This document shows, in pieces, positions 35,000 through 44,597 of a DNA stretch of 64,000 nucleotides. Each line of letters opens with the position of its first letter. Position 1 is the stretch's first letter. Made by a program: the position numbers and the translations under genes. Under the pieces are notes generated by a model. It was not told where the DNA came from. It searched no databases and saw only the letters and a list, made by a program, of their open reading frames with translations. The DNA lies in NCBI RefSeq assembly GCF_035685805.1, contig NZ_DASSAB010000025.1:1-64000 (forward strand), written 5' to 3'. This stretch comes from Dyella_A sp035685805 (GTDB lineage Bacteria; Pseudomonadota; Gammaproteobacteria; Xanthomonadales; Rhodanobacteraceae).

Positions 35000-36195
35000 G
35001 CACCCCCGAGGTCCTGCCCGGCGACACGGCGGCTGACGCCGATTTCAGCGACCCCGCGCCAGCGCCCCCGCGCGAGGTGGCGCCAGCGCCGGCGCGCGTG
35101 GCGCCCGGCTATCCGCCGCGCCGGCTCGCGCACGGGCTGCAGACTGCGCGCGGCCTGCGCCGGCACATCCGCGGCATCCGCCTGGTGCTCAACGGCATGC
35201 TGCTGCTGGCGGTGCTCTACACGATCACCCTGATCAAGGCGCTGCTGATTCCGCTGGTGCTGGCGGCATTCCTCGGCGTGGCGCTGAACCCGATCGTGGC
35301 GTTCAGCGCACGGCGGCGAGTGCCGCGCTGGCTCAGCGCGAGCGTGCTGATGATCTCGCTGGTGGCCGGCATCGGCTTCGGCGTCACCCAGCTCGCGCAG
35401 CCCGCGATGGGCTGGTTTCACGATGCGCCGGCGGCGCTTAAGAGCTTCGTGCCCAAGCTCAAGGGCATCACCCAGCCACTAGAGGCGGCCAGCCGGGCGA
35501 CGCAGAGCCTGGTCGGCGGGCAGGAGGTGCGGGTGCAGCCGCCGCGCCAGGCAACCGTCGCGCTGACCGCGTGGGACGTGTTGTCGAATGCGCCCAAGGT
35601 GCTCGCGGCGGTGCTGACGGTGATGCTGCTGGTGTTCTTCTTTCTGATCTACGGCGACGATCTGTTGCGACGGCTGGTCGAGATCGTGCCCAACTTCCGC
35701 CACAAGAAGCACGCGGTGTCGATCGTGCGCAGCATCCAGACCGAGGTGTCGCACTACATCCTCACCACCGCGGTGATCAACATGTGCCTGGGCGCCGTCA
35801 CCGCCACCATGCTGTGGCTGCTGCACGTGCCCGATCCGCTGCTGTGGGGGAGCATTGCGATGATCGCGAACTTCATCCCGTACGTGGGCGCGATCACCAC
35901 CACCACCGTGCTGCTGCTGGTCGGCCTGATGAATTTCCGCGAGATCGGCCACGCCGTGCTGCCCGCACTGGCGTTCGCATCGATCACCGTGGTGGAAGGC
36001 AACATGATCACGCCGATGATCCTGGGCCGCCGCATGCGGGTGAGCCCGGTGGCGATCCTGCTGTGGCTGCTGCTGTGGGGGTTCCTCTGGGGCATCCCCG
36101 GCGCACTGCTGGCGGTGCCCATGCTGACCAGCGCCAAGCTGATCTCCGAGCGCGTGCGTGGCTGGCAGTGGTTCGCCCTGATGGTTCAACGCTGA
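34996..36195 (+). CDS. AI-2E-family transporter (PerM/TqsA-like permease)
   Basis: A 399-aa inner-membrane protein with about eight helices. It carries the family segments LIPLVLAAFLGVALNPIV, FFFLIYGDDLLRRLVEIVPNFRHKKHAVSIVRSIQTEVSHYI and VEGNMITPMILGRRMRVSPVAILLWLLLWGFLWGIPGALLAVP. The polar N terminus (about 1-65) is unusually long and Pro/Ala-rich. Members export signalling or other small solutes, or act as Na+/H+ antiporters; the substrate here is unknown. It is last in the stress/envelope operon, coupled by ATGA overlap. Confidence 0.9.
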   Translation: MSTPEVLPGDTAADADFSDPAPAPPREVAPAPARVAPGYPPRRLAHGLQTARGLRRHIRGIRLVLNGMLLLAVLYTITLIKALLIPLVLAAFLGVALNPIVAFSARRRVPRWLSASVLMISLVAGIGFGVTQLAQPAMGWFHDAPAALKSFVPKLKGITQPLEAASRATQSLVGGQEVRVQPPRQATVALTAWDVLSNAPKVLAAVLTVMLLVFFFLIYGDDLLRRLVEIVPNFRHKKHAVSIVRSIQTEVSHYILTTAVINMCLGAVTATMLWLLHVPDPLLWGSIAMIANFIPYVGAITTTTVLLLVGLMNFREIGHAVLPALAFASITVVEGNMITPMILGRRMRVSPVAILLWLLLWGFLWGIPGALLAVPMLTSAKLISERVRGWQWFALMVQR

Positions 36196-36225
36196 CCCGA
36201 GCGCGGTTTGCACTACCGAGGCCAC

Positions 36226-36251
36226 GGCCCGCGCCCACGGGCGCGCGGGCC
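36226..36251. terminator. GC-rich hairpin between convergent genes
   Basis: GGCCCGCGCCC pairs with GGGCGCGCGGGCC with a two-base bulge. It lies between the AI-2E-family gene and the convergent outer-membrane factor. There is only a weak T-run (ATTT), so bidirectional termination is probable but not certain. Confidence 0.5.
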
Positions 36252-36280
36252 ATTTCCACTCGCCGCGAAAGTGCGGGCGC

Positions 36281-37714
36281 TCAGTTGGCCTTCGCCACCG
36301 CGCTGCACTGCGCGTCGCCGCAGGCCTGCCAGCCGCCGCCGAGCGCCTTGTACAGCGCAATCGCCTGCAGGTTGATGCCGGTCTCGGCTTCGGCCAGCTG
36401 GTCCTCGGCGGCGAGCTGGGTGCGTTGCGCGTCCAGCAGTTCCAGGTAATCGGTGGCACCGGCGTCGTAGCGGACCTTCGCCAGCGTGGCCGCCCGTTCG
36501 CTCTGGTGCGCCTGTTCCACCAGGTGCTGCACGCGTTCGCGCTGCTGGTTGAAGCCGACCAGCGCGTTGTCGACGTCTTCGAGCGCGCGCAGCACGGTGC
36601 GCTGGTAGTTCGCCCGGGCCTCGTCGGCGCGCGCCTCGCTGGCCTTCACGCCCGAACGCACGCGCTGCACGTTGAGGCCGGACCAGCTGATGCTCGGGGC
36701 GATCGACCAGGCCCGCGTGGCCGGGCTGCCGAAGTCGTTGCTGCGCCCGGTCAGGAAGCCGACGAAGCCGCCCAGCGACACGTGCGGGAACCAGTCGGCC
36801 TTGGCCACGCCGATGCGCGCGCTCGCGGCGGCGAGTTCGCGCTCGGCCACGCGGACGTCCGGCCGGCGGGCCAGCACGTCATCGGCATGGCCGATCGGCA
36901 GCGTCACGTCGATCGGGGTGAAGCTCTGCGCCGATAGATCCACATCCAGCGCGCCGGGGCGTTCGCCCAGCAGCACGGCCAGATGGAACTGGTCCGCGCT
37001 GATCCGGGTGGCCAGCAGCGGCAGCTGCGCCTGCACCGCGGCGAGCCGGGCGCGGGCGCTGGCGACGTCCTGGTCCGAACCGGTGCCGATCTCGGCGCGG
37101 CTGGCGATCAGCTTCAGGGCGGCCTGCTGGTTGGCGATGTCGCGCGTGGCGACGTCCTGGCGCAGCTGGGTGCCGCGCAGGTCGAAGTAGTAGCGCGCGA
37201 CCTCGGCGAACAGGCTGACCTGCGCGTCCTGCAACGCCGCTTCGCCGGCCTCGCTGTCGGCGCGAGCGGCCTCCACCGAGCGGCGCACGCCGCCGAACAG
37301 GTCCAGCTCCCAGCTGGCATCGAAACCGGCCTGGTAGCTGGTGAAGGTACTGCGCCGATCGCTGAAGCCGGGCTGCTGCTGGCGGCTGCGGGTGTAGCTG
37401 GCCTGCGTCTCGATATCCGGCCACTGCTGCGACTGCGCCGTGCCGAGCAGGGCGCGCGATGCCTTCAACCGGGCCACGGCGATCTGCAGGTCCGGGCTGT
37501 TCTTCGCCGCGCGGATGATCAACGTGTCCAGGGTCGGGTCGTTGAACTGCTTCCACCACGCGGCCTGGAACTGCGTGTTCGATTGCTGCGCCGTGTCGAC
37601 GCCCTGCAGCGCCACCGGCTTTTCGGCCGGGCGGTGGTAGTCCGGCCCCACGCTGATGCAGCCGGCCAGCAGCAGGGCGCCGGCGAGTGCGCTCCAACGG
37701 ATCAGATGATTCAT
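36281..37714 (-). CDS. RND efflux outer-membrane factor (NodT/OprM-like lipoprotein)
   Basis: A 477-aa outer-membrane channel. The leader ends LLLAGC (C19 lipidated). Two OEP repeats each begin with long helices, for example FNDPTLDTLIIRAAKNSPDLQIAVARLKASRALLG and PDVRVAERELAAASARIGVAKADWFPHVSLGG. It forms the trimeric exit duct of the pump. The start MNHLIRW at 37714 lies one base after the RND stop, with the GAGGAG site inside that gene. Confidence 0.95.
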   Translation of the reverse strand: MNHLIRWSALAGALLLAGCISVGPDYHRPAEKPVALQGVDTAQQSNTQFQAAWWKQFNDPTLDTLIIRAAKNSPDLQIAVARLKASRALLGTAQSQQWPDIETQASYTRSRQQQPGFSDRRSTFTSYQAGFDASWELDLFGGVRRSVEAARADSEAGEAALQDAQVSLFAEVARYYFDLRGTQLRQDVATRDIANQQAALKLIASRAEIGTGSDQDVASARARLAAVQAQLPLLATRISADQFHLAVLLGERPGALDVDLSAQSFTPIDVTLPIGHADDVLARRPDVRVAERELAAASARIGVAKADWFPHVSLGGFVGFLTGRSNDFGSPATRAWSIAPSISWSGLNVQRVRSGVKASEARADEARANYQRTVLRALEDVDNALVGFNQQRERVQHLVEQAHQSERAATLAKVRYDAGATDYLELLDAQRTQLAAEDQLAEAETGINLQAIALYKALGGGWQACGDAQCSAVAKAN

Positions 37715-37715
37715 C

Positions 37716-40700
37716 TCAATGCTCCTCGAAAGCCGGCGCGGGCAGCTGCGCGGCACGGGCGGCCTGGCGGGCGGCGCGACGCTCGGCGCTGCGCTCGCTC
37801 CAGCCGCGGATCAATACGTAGAACAGCGGGGTGAAGGCCAGCCCGAAAAAGGTGACGCCGAGCATGCCGGAGAACACCGCCACGCCCATCGCGTGACGCA
37901 TCTCCGCGCCGGCGCCGTGCGACAGCACCAGCGGCACCACGCCCATGATGAAGGCGAACGAGGTCATCAGGATCGGGCGCAGTCGCAGCCGTGCCGCCTC
38001 CAGCACCGCCTGCACGCGGTCCATGCCTTCCAGGATCTGCGCCTCGCGGGCGAACTCCACGATCAGGATCGCGTTCTTGCACGCCAGGCCCACCAGCACG
38101 ATCAGGCCGATCTGGGTGAAGATGTTGTTGTCGCCACCGCTCAGCCACACACCGGCGATCGCAGACAGCAGCACCATCGGCACGATCAGGATGACCGCCA
38201 GCGGCAGCGTCACGCTCTCGTACAGCGAGGCCAGCACCAGGAACACCAGCAGCACGCACAGCGGGAACACCAGCACCGCGGTATTGCCGGCGAGGATCTG
38301 CTGGTAGGTCAGCTCGGTCCATTCGAACGTCATGCCGTTGGGCAGGGTCTTGTGCGCCAGCCGTTCGATCGCCGCCTGCGCCTGGCCCGAGCTGTAGCCC
38401 GGTGCCGGGCCGCCGTTGATCTCGGCGGTCGGGTAGCCGTTGTAGTGCATCACGCGCTCGGGGCCGACTGTCTGGCTGACCGTGACGAACGAGCCCAGCG
38501 GCACCATCTGGCCGGCCGCGTTGCGGGTCTTCAGCTGGGTGACGTCCTGCGGCTCGCGACGGAAGCCCGGCTCGGCCGACAGGTTCACCTGGTAGGTGCG
38601 CCCGAAGCGGTTGAAGTCGTTCACGTACAGCGAGCCGAGGTAGGCCTGCATGGTCTGGTAGACGTCGGCCAGATCCACGCCTTCGGCCTTGGCCTTCTCG
38701 CGATCCACCTCGGCGTCGATCTGCGGCACGCTTACCTGGTAGCTGGAGAACAGCCCGGCCAGCGCCGGCTCCTTCTGGCTCGCCGCAATCAGGTTCTGTG
38801 TCTGCTTGTAGAGCTCCTGGTAGCCCCGGTCGCTGCGGTCTTCCACCTGCAGGCGGAAGCCGCCGATCGTGCCCAGCCCCTGTACCGGCGGCGGTGGGAA
38901 GATCGCGATGTAGGCGTCCTGGATCGCCGCGAACTTCTGGTTCAGCGCCCCGGCGATCGCCCCGGCCGAAAGCGACGGATCGCGCCGCTGCTCGAACGGC
39001 TTCAGCGTCACGAACACGATGCCGGAGTTGGTCGAGTTGGTGAAGCCGTTGATCGACAGGCCCGGGAACGCCACCGCGTTCTCCACGCCCGGCTGCTTCA
39101 GCGCGATCTCGCTCATGCGGCGGATCACGTCCTCGGAGCGATCCAGCGAGGCGGCATCGGGCAGCTGCGCGAATGACACCAGGTACTGCTTGTCCTGCGG
39201 CGGCACGAAGCCGGTCGGCACCTTGGCGAAGCCGAACAGGCCCAACAGCACCAGGCCGCCGTAGACCAGCAGCGCGATCGAGCCCTTGCCCAGCACGCGC
39301 TTCACGCCGCCCACGTAGCCGTCCGCGCTGCGCACGAAGAAGCGGTTGAACGGGCGGAACAGCCAGCCGAAGCCACGGTCGATGGCCAGGCTGAGCTTGT
39401 CCTTCGGCGCGTTGCGATCCTTGAGCAGCAGCGCGGAGAGCGCCGGGCTCAGGGTCAGCGAGTTGAACGCCGAGATCACCGTGGAGATCGCGATGGTCAG
39501 CGCGAACTGCCGATAGAACTCGCCGGTCAGGCCGCTGATGAACGCGGCCGGCACGAACACCGCGCACAGCACCAGCGCCGTGGCCACGATCGGCCCGGTC
39601 ACTTCCTTCATCGCCTGGCGGGTGGCATCGCGCGGCGTCATGCCGTGCTCGATGTGCCGTTCGACGTTCTCCACCACCACGATCGCGTCGTCCACCACGA
39701 TGCCGATCGCCAGCACCAGGCCGAACAGGCTCAGCGCGTTGAGCGAGAAGCCGGCGATGTGCATCACCGCGAACGTGCCCACCAGCGATACCGGCACCGC
39801 CACCAGCGGGATGATCGAGGCGCGCCAGGTCTGCAGGAACAGGATCACCACCAGCACCACCAGCGCGATCGCCTCGAACAGCGTATGCACCACCGCCTCG
39901 ATCGAGCCGCGCACGAACACGGTGGGGTCGTAGACGATGCGGTAGTCGACGCCCTGCGGGAAGTCCTGCTTCAGGTCCTTCATCAACGTGCGGACTTCGT
40001 TGGAGATCTGGATCGCGTTGGAGCCGGGACGGGCGAAGATCGGCAGTGCCACCGCCGGCTTGTTGTCCAGCAGACTGCGCAGCGCGTAGTTGTTGGAGCC
40101 GAGCTCCACCCGCGCCACGTCGCGCAGGTGGGTCACCGCACCGTTCTTGTCGGTGCGCACCACGATGTTGAGGAAGTCGTCCTCGCTGATCAGGCGGCCG
40201 CGCGTGTTGATGTTGAGCTGGAACGCGGCATTGCCGCGACCGGGCGGCGCGTTCAGCGCACCGGCGGCCACTTCCACGTTCTGCTCGCGGATCGCGCGGG
40301 CGACGTCGCCGGTGGTCAGGCCGCGCTGGGCCATGCGGTCCGGGTTCATCCACACCCGCATGCTGTATTCGCCGGCGCCGAACACCTGCACGTCGCCGAC
40401 GCCGTCCAGACGGGCCAGCTGGTCCTTGATGTGCAATCGCGCGTAGTTGGACAGATACAGCATGTCGTAACGCTGATCGGGCGAGATCAGGTGCACCACC
40501 ATGGTGAGGTCGGGCGAGCTCTTCTGGGTGGTCACGCCAAGCCGCTGCACTTCCTCGGGCAGCCGCGGCAGCGCCTGCGCCACGCGGTTCTGCACCTGCA
40601 CCTGGGCGTCGTCCAGGTTGGTGCCCAGCGCGAAGGTCACGGTCAGCGTCATGGCGCCGTCGCTGGTGGCCTGCGAGGCGGTGTAGAGCATGCCCTCGAC

Positions 40701-40919
40701 GCCGTTGATCTGGGTTTCCAGCGGCGTGGCCACCGTCTCGGCGATCACCTTGGGGTTGGCGCCCGGATAGCTGGCGCGCACCACCACGGTGGGCGGCACC
40801 ACTTCCGGGTACTCGCCGATCGGCAGCTGGAACAGCGAGATCGCGCCGGCGATCAGGATCAGCACCGACAGCACGCCGGCGAGGATCGGTCGATCCACGA
40901 AATATTGCGCAAGTTTCAT
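37716..40919 (-). CDS. RND multidrug efflux transporter, HAE1 family
   Basis: A 1067-aa inner-membrane proton-driven pump. N-terminal FVDRPILAGVLSVLILIAGAISLFQLPIGEYPEVVPPTVVVRA is typical of MexF/OqxB-type HAE1 proteins. VVDDAIVVVENVERH carries the proton-relay Asp pair of TM4, and GLACKNAILIVEFA lies in TM10. Length fits (about 1050). It sits between the adaptor and the outer-membrane factor, 5 bases and 1 base apart, so one operon is clear. The substrate is not predictable; the MexEF-OprN-like set often exports chloramphenicol or quinolones. Confidence 0.96.
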   Translation of the reverse strand: MKLAQYFVDRPILAGVLSVLILIAGAISLFQLPIGEYPEVVPPTVVVRASYPGANPKVIAETVATPLETQINGVEGMLYTASQATSDGAMTLTVTFALGTNLDDAQVQVQNRVAQALPRLPEEVQRLGVTTQKSSPDLTMVVHLISPDQRYDMLYLSNYARLHIKDQLARLDGVGDVQVFGAGEYSMRVWMNPDRMAQRGLTTGDVARAIREQNVEVAAGALNAPPGRGNAAFQLNINTRGRLISEDDFLNIVVRTDKNGAVTHLRDVARVELGSNNYALRSLLDNKPAVALPIFARPGSNAIQISNEVRTLMKDLKQDFPQGVDYRIVYDPTVFVRGSIEAVVHTLFEAIALVVLVVILFLQTWRASIIPLVAVPVSLVGTFAVMHIAGFSLNALSLFGLVLAIGIVVDDAIVVVENVERHIEHGMTPRDATRQAMKEVTGPIVATALVLCAVFVPAAFISGLTGEFYRQFALTIAISTVISAFNSLTLSPALSALLLKDRNAPKDKLSLAIDRGFGWLFRPFNRFFVRSADGYVGGVKRVLGKGSIALLVYGGLVLLGLFGFAKVPTGFVPPQDKQYLVSFAQLPDAASLDRSEDVIRRMSEIALKQPGVENAVAFPGLSINGFTNSTNSGIVFVTLKPFEQRRDPSLSAGAIAGALNQKFAAIQDAYIAIFPPPPVQGLGTIGGFRLQVEDRSDRGYQELYKQTQNLIAASQKEPALAGLFSSYQVSVPQIDAEVDREKAKAEGVDLADVYQTMQAYLGSLYVNDFNRFGRTYQVNLSAEPGFRREPQDVTQLKTRNAAGQMVPLGSFVTVSQTVGPERVMHYNGYPTAEINGGPAPGYSSGQAQAAIERLAHKTLPNGMTFEWTELTYQQILAGNTAVLVFPLCVLLVFLVLASLYESVTLPLAVILIVPMVLLSAIAGVWLSGGDNNIFTQIGLIVLVGLACKNAILIVEFAREAQILEGMDRVQAVLEAARLRLRPILMTSFAFIMGVVPLVLSHGAGAEMRHAMGVAVFSGMLGVTFFGLAFTPLFYVLIRGWSERSAERRAARQAARAAQLPAPAFEEH

Positions 40920-40924
40920 GAGCG

Positions 40925-42127
40925 TTAGTCCTGGGCGCTGGTCAGCGCCTGGCCCTGGCGGGGGTTGCCGCCGCCGCGGGCGAGTTGGGTATCCGGGTCG
41001 AGGCTGCGGGTTTCCATCGCCACACGCGTCGGGTTCACCTGCATGCCCGGCCGCACGTGCTGCAGGCCGTTCACCACCACCACGTCACGGGCGTCGAGGC
41101 CGTCCTCGATCACTCGCAGGCCGTCCAGCAGCGGGCCGGTGGTGACCTTGCGGTAGGTCACCTTCTGGTCCTTGTCGAGCACGTAGACGAACTTGTTGCC
41201 GAGGTCGGTGCCGACGGCGCGGTCGTCGATCAGCGCGCGCGGGGTGGCGCTGTCGGTGCGCAGCTGCAAGCGCACGTACAGGCCCGGCGTGTAGCGGCCG
41301 TCGGCGTTGTCGAACACGGCGCGCAGGCGGATCGTGCCGCTGCCGGTGCTGAGCTGGTTGTCGACGAAGTCGATGCTGCCGCGGTGCGGGAAACCCGATT
41401 CGTCGGCCAGCGCCATCGTCACCTTCGGCACGGTGTGGTGCTCGCGGCGCAGGCGATCGAGCTCGAGGTAGCTGTGCTCGTCCACGTCGAAGTAGGCGTA
41501 CACCGGATTCACGCTGACCACGCGCGTCAAGACGTCGGCGGGGCTCACCAGGTTGCCGGCGGTCACCATCGCGTTGCTGACGCGCCCGTCGATCGGCGCG
41601 CGCACCTCGGTGAACTCGCGGTTCAGCCGCGCCGCTTCCAGCGCGGCGGTGGTCGCGGCGATCTGCGCTCCGGCGCTGGCGGCGGCGGTATCGAGGCGGT
41701 CGGCCTCCTCCCGCGAGATGGCGTGCGCGGCCAGCAGGTTTGTTCCGCGGGCGGCGTTGGCGCGGGCGAGCTTCTGCTCGGCACGGGCCTGCTCGAGATT
41801 GGCCGAGAGCCGGTCCACTTCGGCCTGGTACGGACGCGGGTCGATGCGGAACAGCAGCTGGCCCTTGTGCACCAGCGCGCCCTCCTTGAACTGCACCGCA
41901 TCGATGACGCCGCTCACGCGCGGATGCACCTGCACCGTGTCGACGGCCTGCAAGTGGCCGGTGAACGCGGCGGTGTCGCTGACTGCACGCACCAGCGTCT
42001 GTGCCACGGTGACCGCGGGCGGCGGCGGCGCGGCCTGGCTCTGGTTGCCATGGGCATGGCGAAGCACGGCCCAGCTGCCGGCCACGAGTACCGCGGCGAG
42101 CCCGATGAAGATCCAGCGTTTCTGCAT
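40925..42127 (-). CDS. RND efflux periplasmic adaptor (membrane-fusion protein)
   Basis: A 400-aa periplasmic adaptor. An N-terminal anchor (about 4-20) precedes a lipoyl/barrel-sandwich half (VHPRVSGVIDAVQFKEGALVHKGQLLFRIDPRPYQAEVD), a helical hairpin (about 105-160), the second lipoyl half (REFTEVRAPIDGRVSNAMVT) and the beta-barrel. It links the pump to its outer channel. The start MQKRWIF at 42127 follows GGGAG by 7 bases. It is first in the operon and divergent from a LysR regulator. Confidence 0.95.
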   Translation of the reverse strand: MQKRWIFIGLAAVLVAGSWAVLRHAHGNQSQAAPPPPAVTVAQTLVRAVSDTAAFTGHLQAVDTVQVHPRVSGVIDAVQFKEGALVHKGQLLFRIDPRPYQAEVDRLSANLEQARAEQKLARANAARGTNLLAAHAISREEADRLDTAAASAGAQIAATTAALEAARLNREFTEVRAPIDGRVSNAMVTAGNLVSPADVLTRVVSVNPVYAYFDVDEHSYLELDRLRREHHTVPKVTMALADESGFPHRGSIDFVDNQLSTGSGTIRLRAVFDNADGRYTPGLYVRLQLRTDSATPRALIDDRAVGTDLGNKFVYVLDKDQKVTYRKVTTGPLLDGLRVIEDGLDARDVVVVNGLQHVRPGMQVNPTRVAMETRSLDPDTQLARGGGNPRQGQALTSAQD

Positions 42128-42233
42128 GACGCACTCCCTGAACAACCGATGCCGCTCAAAGGCAAGCGGCGAAGGCCCGGGAGAATAGGTATACTTGTCG
42201 GTACAGAAAACCGTCTTTTGATGCAATGCAATA

Positions 42234-42248
42234 GTGACCTCGAGTCAC
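42234..42248. promoter_or_regulatory. T-N11-A palindrome, candidate LysR-type binding site
   Basis: GTGAC, 5 bases, GTCAC (containing T-N11-A) lies 23 bases upstream of the LysR start and 106 bases from the efflux operon start. LysR regulators bind such dyads in divergent promoters. AT-rich sequence with TATAC at 42190-42194 could be a promoter element of the operon. Confidence 0.5.
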
Positions 42249-42270
42249 CAATCCCGCAGGAACCCAGGCA

Positions 42271-43317
42271 ATGGAAGACTTCTCGGCAATATCGGTATTC
42301 GTCCGCGTGGTCGAAGCCAACAGCTTCGCCGCCGCCGCCGCCCAGCTCGGCATGACCCCGTCCGGAGTCAGCCGCGCGGTGTCACGGCTGGAGGCGCGGC
42401 TGGGTGCGCGCCTGCTGTTCCGCTCCACCCGCTCGCTGCGGCTGACCGACGACGGCGCGGCGTTCCACGCCCGCTGCAAGGAGATCCTCGCTGATCTGGC
42501 CGAGGCCACCGACGCGCTGGGCGAAGCCCATCGCGAGCCGGCCGGCAAGCTGCGCGTGGGGGTGTCGCTCGCGGTGGGCCGCGCCGCGCTGATTCCTCGG
42601 CTGGCCGAGTTCGAGCAGCGCTACCCCGGTATCCGGCTGGAGCTGTCGATGACCGACCTGCCCAACGATCTCAATGGCGAAGGCATCGACTGCGCCATCC
42701 GTGTGGGTCAGCTGGAGGACTCCAGCCATATCGCGCACAAGATCGGTTACCTGCACAACGTGGTGGTCGCTGCGCCGGATTATCTGAAGCGGCACGGTGC
42801 GCCGCGAAGCATCGCCGACCTGAAGAACCACCGCTGCATCAACTACGTCTATCCCAACGGGCGCCAGCGGCAGTGGCAGTTCGACGGTCCGGGCGGGCAG
42901 GTGGCGGTGGATATCGACGCCCATCTGCTGATCAACGACGGCGAGTCCGTGATCCAGGCGGTGGCGGCCGGGCTGGGCATCACCCAGGCGCCGCACATGC
43001 TGGCCTCGTGCCTGCTGAGCAAGGGCATGCTGGAGCTGGTGATGACCGACGTCAGCTCCACCGGCAAGCCGGTGTGGATCGTCTATCCGCAGAAGCGCCA
43101 CCTGTCCGCCCGCGTGCGCGCGTTCATCGGTTGGGTGCGCGAGCTGTTCGAGCAGACCAACGAGCCGGACCTGCGCAAACGCGCCGCCGGTGCGCCGATG
43201 GCAGTGCACGAGGCGCCGCCCGCGGGCCGCCCCGCCACGGCCGCGGCCGACGCCGCGCGGCTTCAGCCGCCGGCGGGCATCAGCAGCAACAGGGCCGCCC
43301 CCAGCGCGATCCGGTAG
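42271..43317 (+). CDS. LysR-family transcriptional regulator
   Basis: A 348-aa regulator. The HTH reads MEDFSAISVFVRVVEANSFAAAAAQLGMTPSGVSRAVSRLEARLGARLLFRSTRSLRLTDDG (about 1-65). A periplasmic-binding-like effector domain spans about 92-300. The C terminus extends some 35 residues beyond the fold, Ala/Pro-rich, and overlaps uppP tail to tail by 55 bases. It is divergent from the RND operon and most likely regulates it in response to a pump substrate. Confidence 0.92.
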   Translation: MEDFSAISVFVRVVEANSFAAAAAQLGMTPSGVSRAVSRLEARLGARLLFRSTRSLRLTDDGAAFHARCKEILADLAEATDALGEAHREPAGKLRVGVSLAVGRAALIPRLAEFEQRYPGIRLELSMTDLPNDLNGEGIDCAIRVGQLEDSSHIAHKIGYLHNVVVAAPDYLKRHGAPRSIADLKNHRCINYVYPNGRQRQWQFDGPGGQVAVDIDAHLLINDGESVIQAVAAGLGITQAPHMLASCLLSKGMLELVMTDVSSTGKPVWIVYPQKRHLSARVRAFIGWVRELFEQTNEPDLRKRAAGAPMAVHEAPPAGRPATAAADAARLQPPAGISSNRAAPSAIR

Positions 43318-44060
43318 ATCGAGAACACGGTGAAGCGGTGGCTGCGGATGTAGCCGAGCAGCCACTTCACCGCCGCGAACGCGACCACCGCCGACACCAC
43401 GAAGCCGACACCCAGGGCCGTCCAGTCCTCATGGGCGGCGCCGCCGTGGTGGATCACCTTCAGCAACTCGTAGCCGCTCGCCGCGTACATCGTCGGGATA
43501 CCCACCAGGAAGGCGAACTCGGTTGCCGCGGCGCGGTCGCCGGTGCCGGCCAGCAGGGCGGTGAAGATGGTCGCCGAGGAGCGCGAGGTGCCGGGGAAGA
43601 TCCCCGCCACCATCTGCGCGATGCCGACCAGGATCGCCACCGGCCAGGTGATCGTGCTGCTCGGCGGACGCCGCGCCGCCAGCTGTTCGGCAGCGAGCAT
43701 CCACAGGCCGCCGATGACCAGCGCCCAGGCCACCGGGGTCACCGTCTCGGGCAGCTTGAAACCCATCTTCACCGCGATCAGGCCGAGCACGGCAGTGATC
43801 CCGAACGCCACCGCCAGCTTGAGCAGGTAGTCGCGGTTGCGTGGATCGCGCCAGCCGGTGAACAGCTGCCAGATCCGCTTCCAGTAGATCAGCGTCACCG
43901 CCAGGATCGCGCCCGCCTGGATACCCACGTTGAACAGCTCCGAGCGCGCGCCGAGGCCGAGCTTCTCGGCAATCAGCAGGTGGCCGGTACTGGAGATCGG
44001 GAGAAACTCGGTGATGCCTTCGATGATGCCGAGCAGGATGACGCGGAGCAGATCGATCAC
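43263..44060 (-). CDS. uppP: Undecaprenyl-diphosphatase
   Basis: A 265-aa polytopic membrane enzyme that recycles the lipid carrier of peptidoglycan synthesis and gives bacitracin tolerance. Catalytic signatures are LLGIIEGITEFLPISSTGH (E14, E18, S23, H27) and GIFPGTSRSSATI. The GTG at 44060 gives the standard family length and starts MIDLLRVILLG; an ATG 30 codons upstream encodes a non-family extension. It overlaps the LysR gene end by 55 bases. Confidence 0.95.
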   Translation of the reverse strand: MIDLLRVILLGIIEGITEFLPISSTGHLLIAEKLGLGARSELFNVGIQAGAILAVTLIYWKRIWQLFTGWRDPRNRDYLLKLAVAFGITAVLGLIAVKMGFKLPETVTPVAWALVIGGLWMLAAEQLAARRPPSSTITWPVAILVGIAQMVAGIFPGTSRSSATIFTALLAGTGDRAAATEFAFLVGIPTMYAASGYELLKVIHHGGAAHEDWTALGVGFVVSAVVAFAAVKWLLGYIRSHRFTVFSIYRIALGAALLLLMPAGG

Positions 44061-44597
44061 GTGATGCAGATCCTGGAAAGCGCGGCCGCCGTGGCCGCTG
44101 GAAGGGGCGACAGCATACGGGCAGAGCAGGTGAAACCGACGACAGGCCATGGCACGTGCCGGTCGTTGACCTGCCCGCCCGGTTCACTCTGCGCTCTTCC
44201 GACCGCGCCGTGCTGCGGCGCAGCGCGCTTGTGACGAATGGTGATAAGGCAGGGCGCGTCACCATATTGCAACGCAGCAATGCATGGGGCAGGATCGAAC
44301 TGCAGCAAAGGTTTCGATCCTTGCCGCGCGGCAGCCTTCCGCTCGCGCCCGCGGCTTGCCCGGATCGACCGATCGGGGGATCAGCACCGGCTGACGCGCG
44401 ACATCCGCGCCGCCGCGCTACCGCCTCCATCGCCTTTGCTCCCGCTGCGCGCCGCCTCCCGTGCGGCCCGCCCGTTCTGCGTCGGTCGCCTGCGGCCGGC
44501 TCGACCCGCTACACACCGCCTCTTCCATTGCGCGCCCAACGCCGCGGTGACGGAGCCGGCTGCGCCCTCGCTGGCGCGGGTGATCGCTTGGTTCCAG
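44061..44597. other. Long non-coding region before the TorF-porin operon
   Basis: About 540 bases separate uppP from the stem-loop upstream of the porin. Open frames here lack protein-like patterns. One inverted repeat, ATGGTGA, 14 bases, TCACCAT, lies at 44238-44265. No sigma-54 GG-N10-GC element with good flanks was found, unlike at glnA. Confidence 0.5.

Noticed and set aside
37711..40353. 880-codon minus-strand frame inside the RND pump gene
   Set aside because: It is an out-of-frame shadow of the 1067-aa pump, which has all family motifs.
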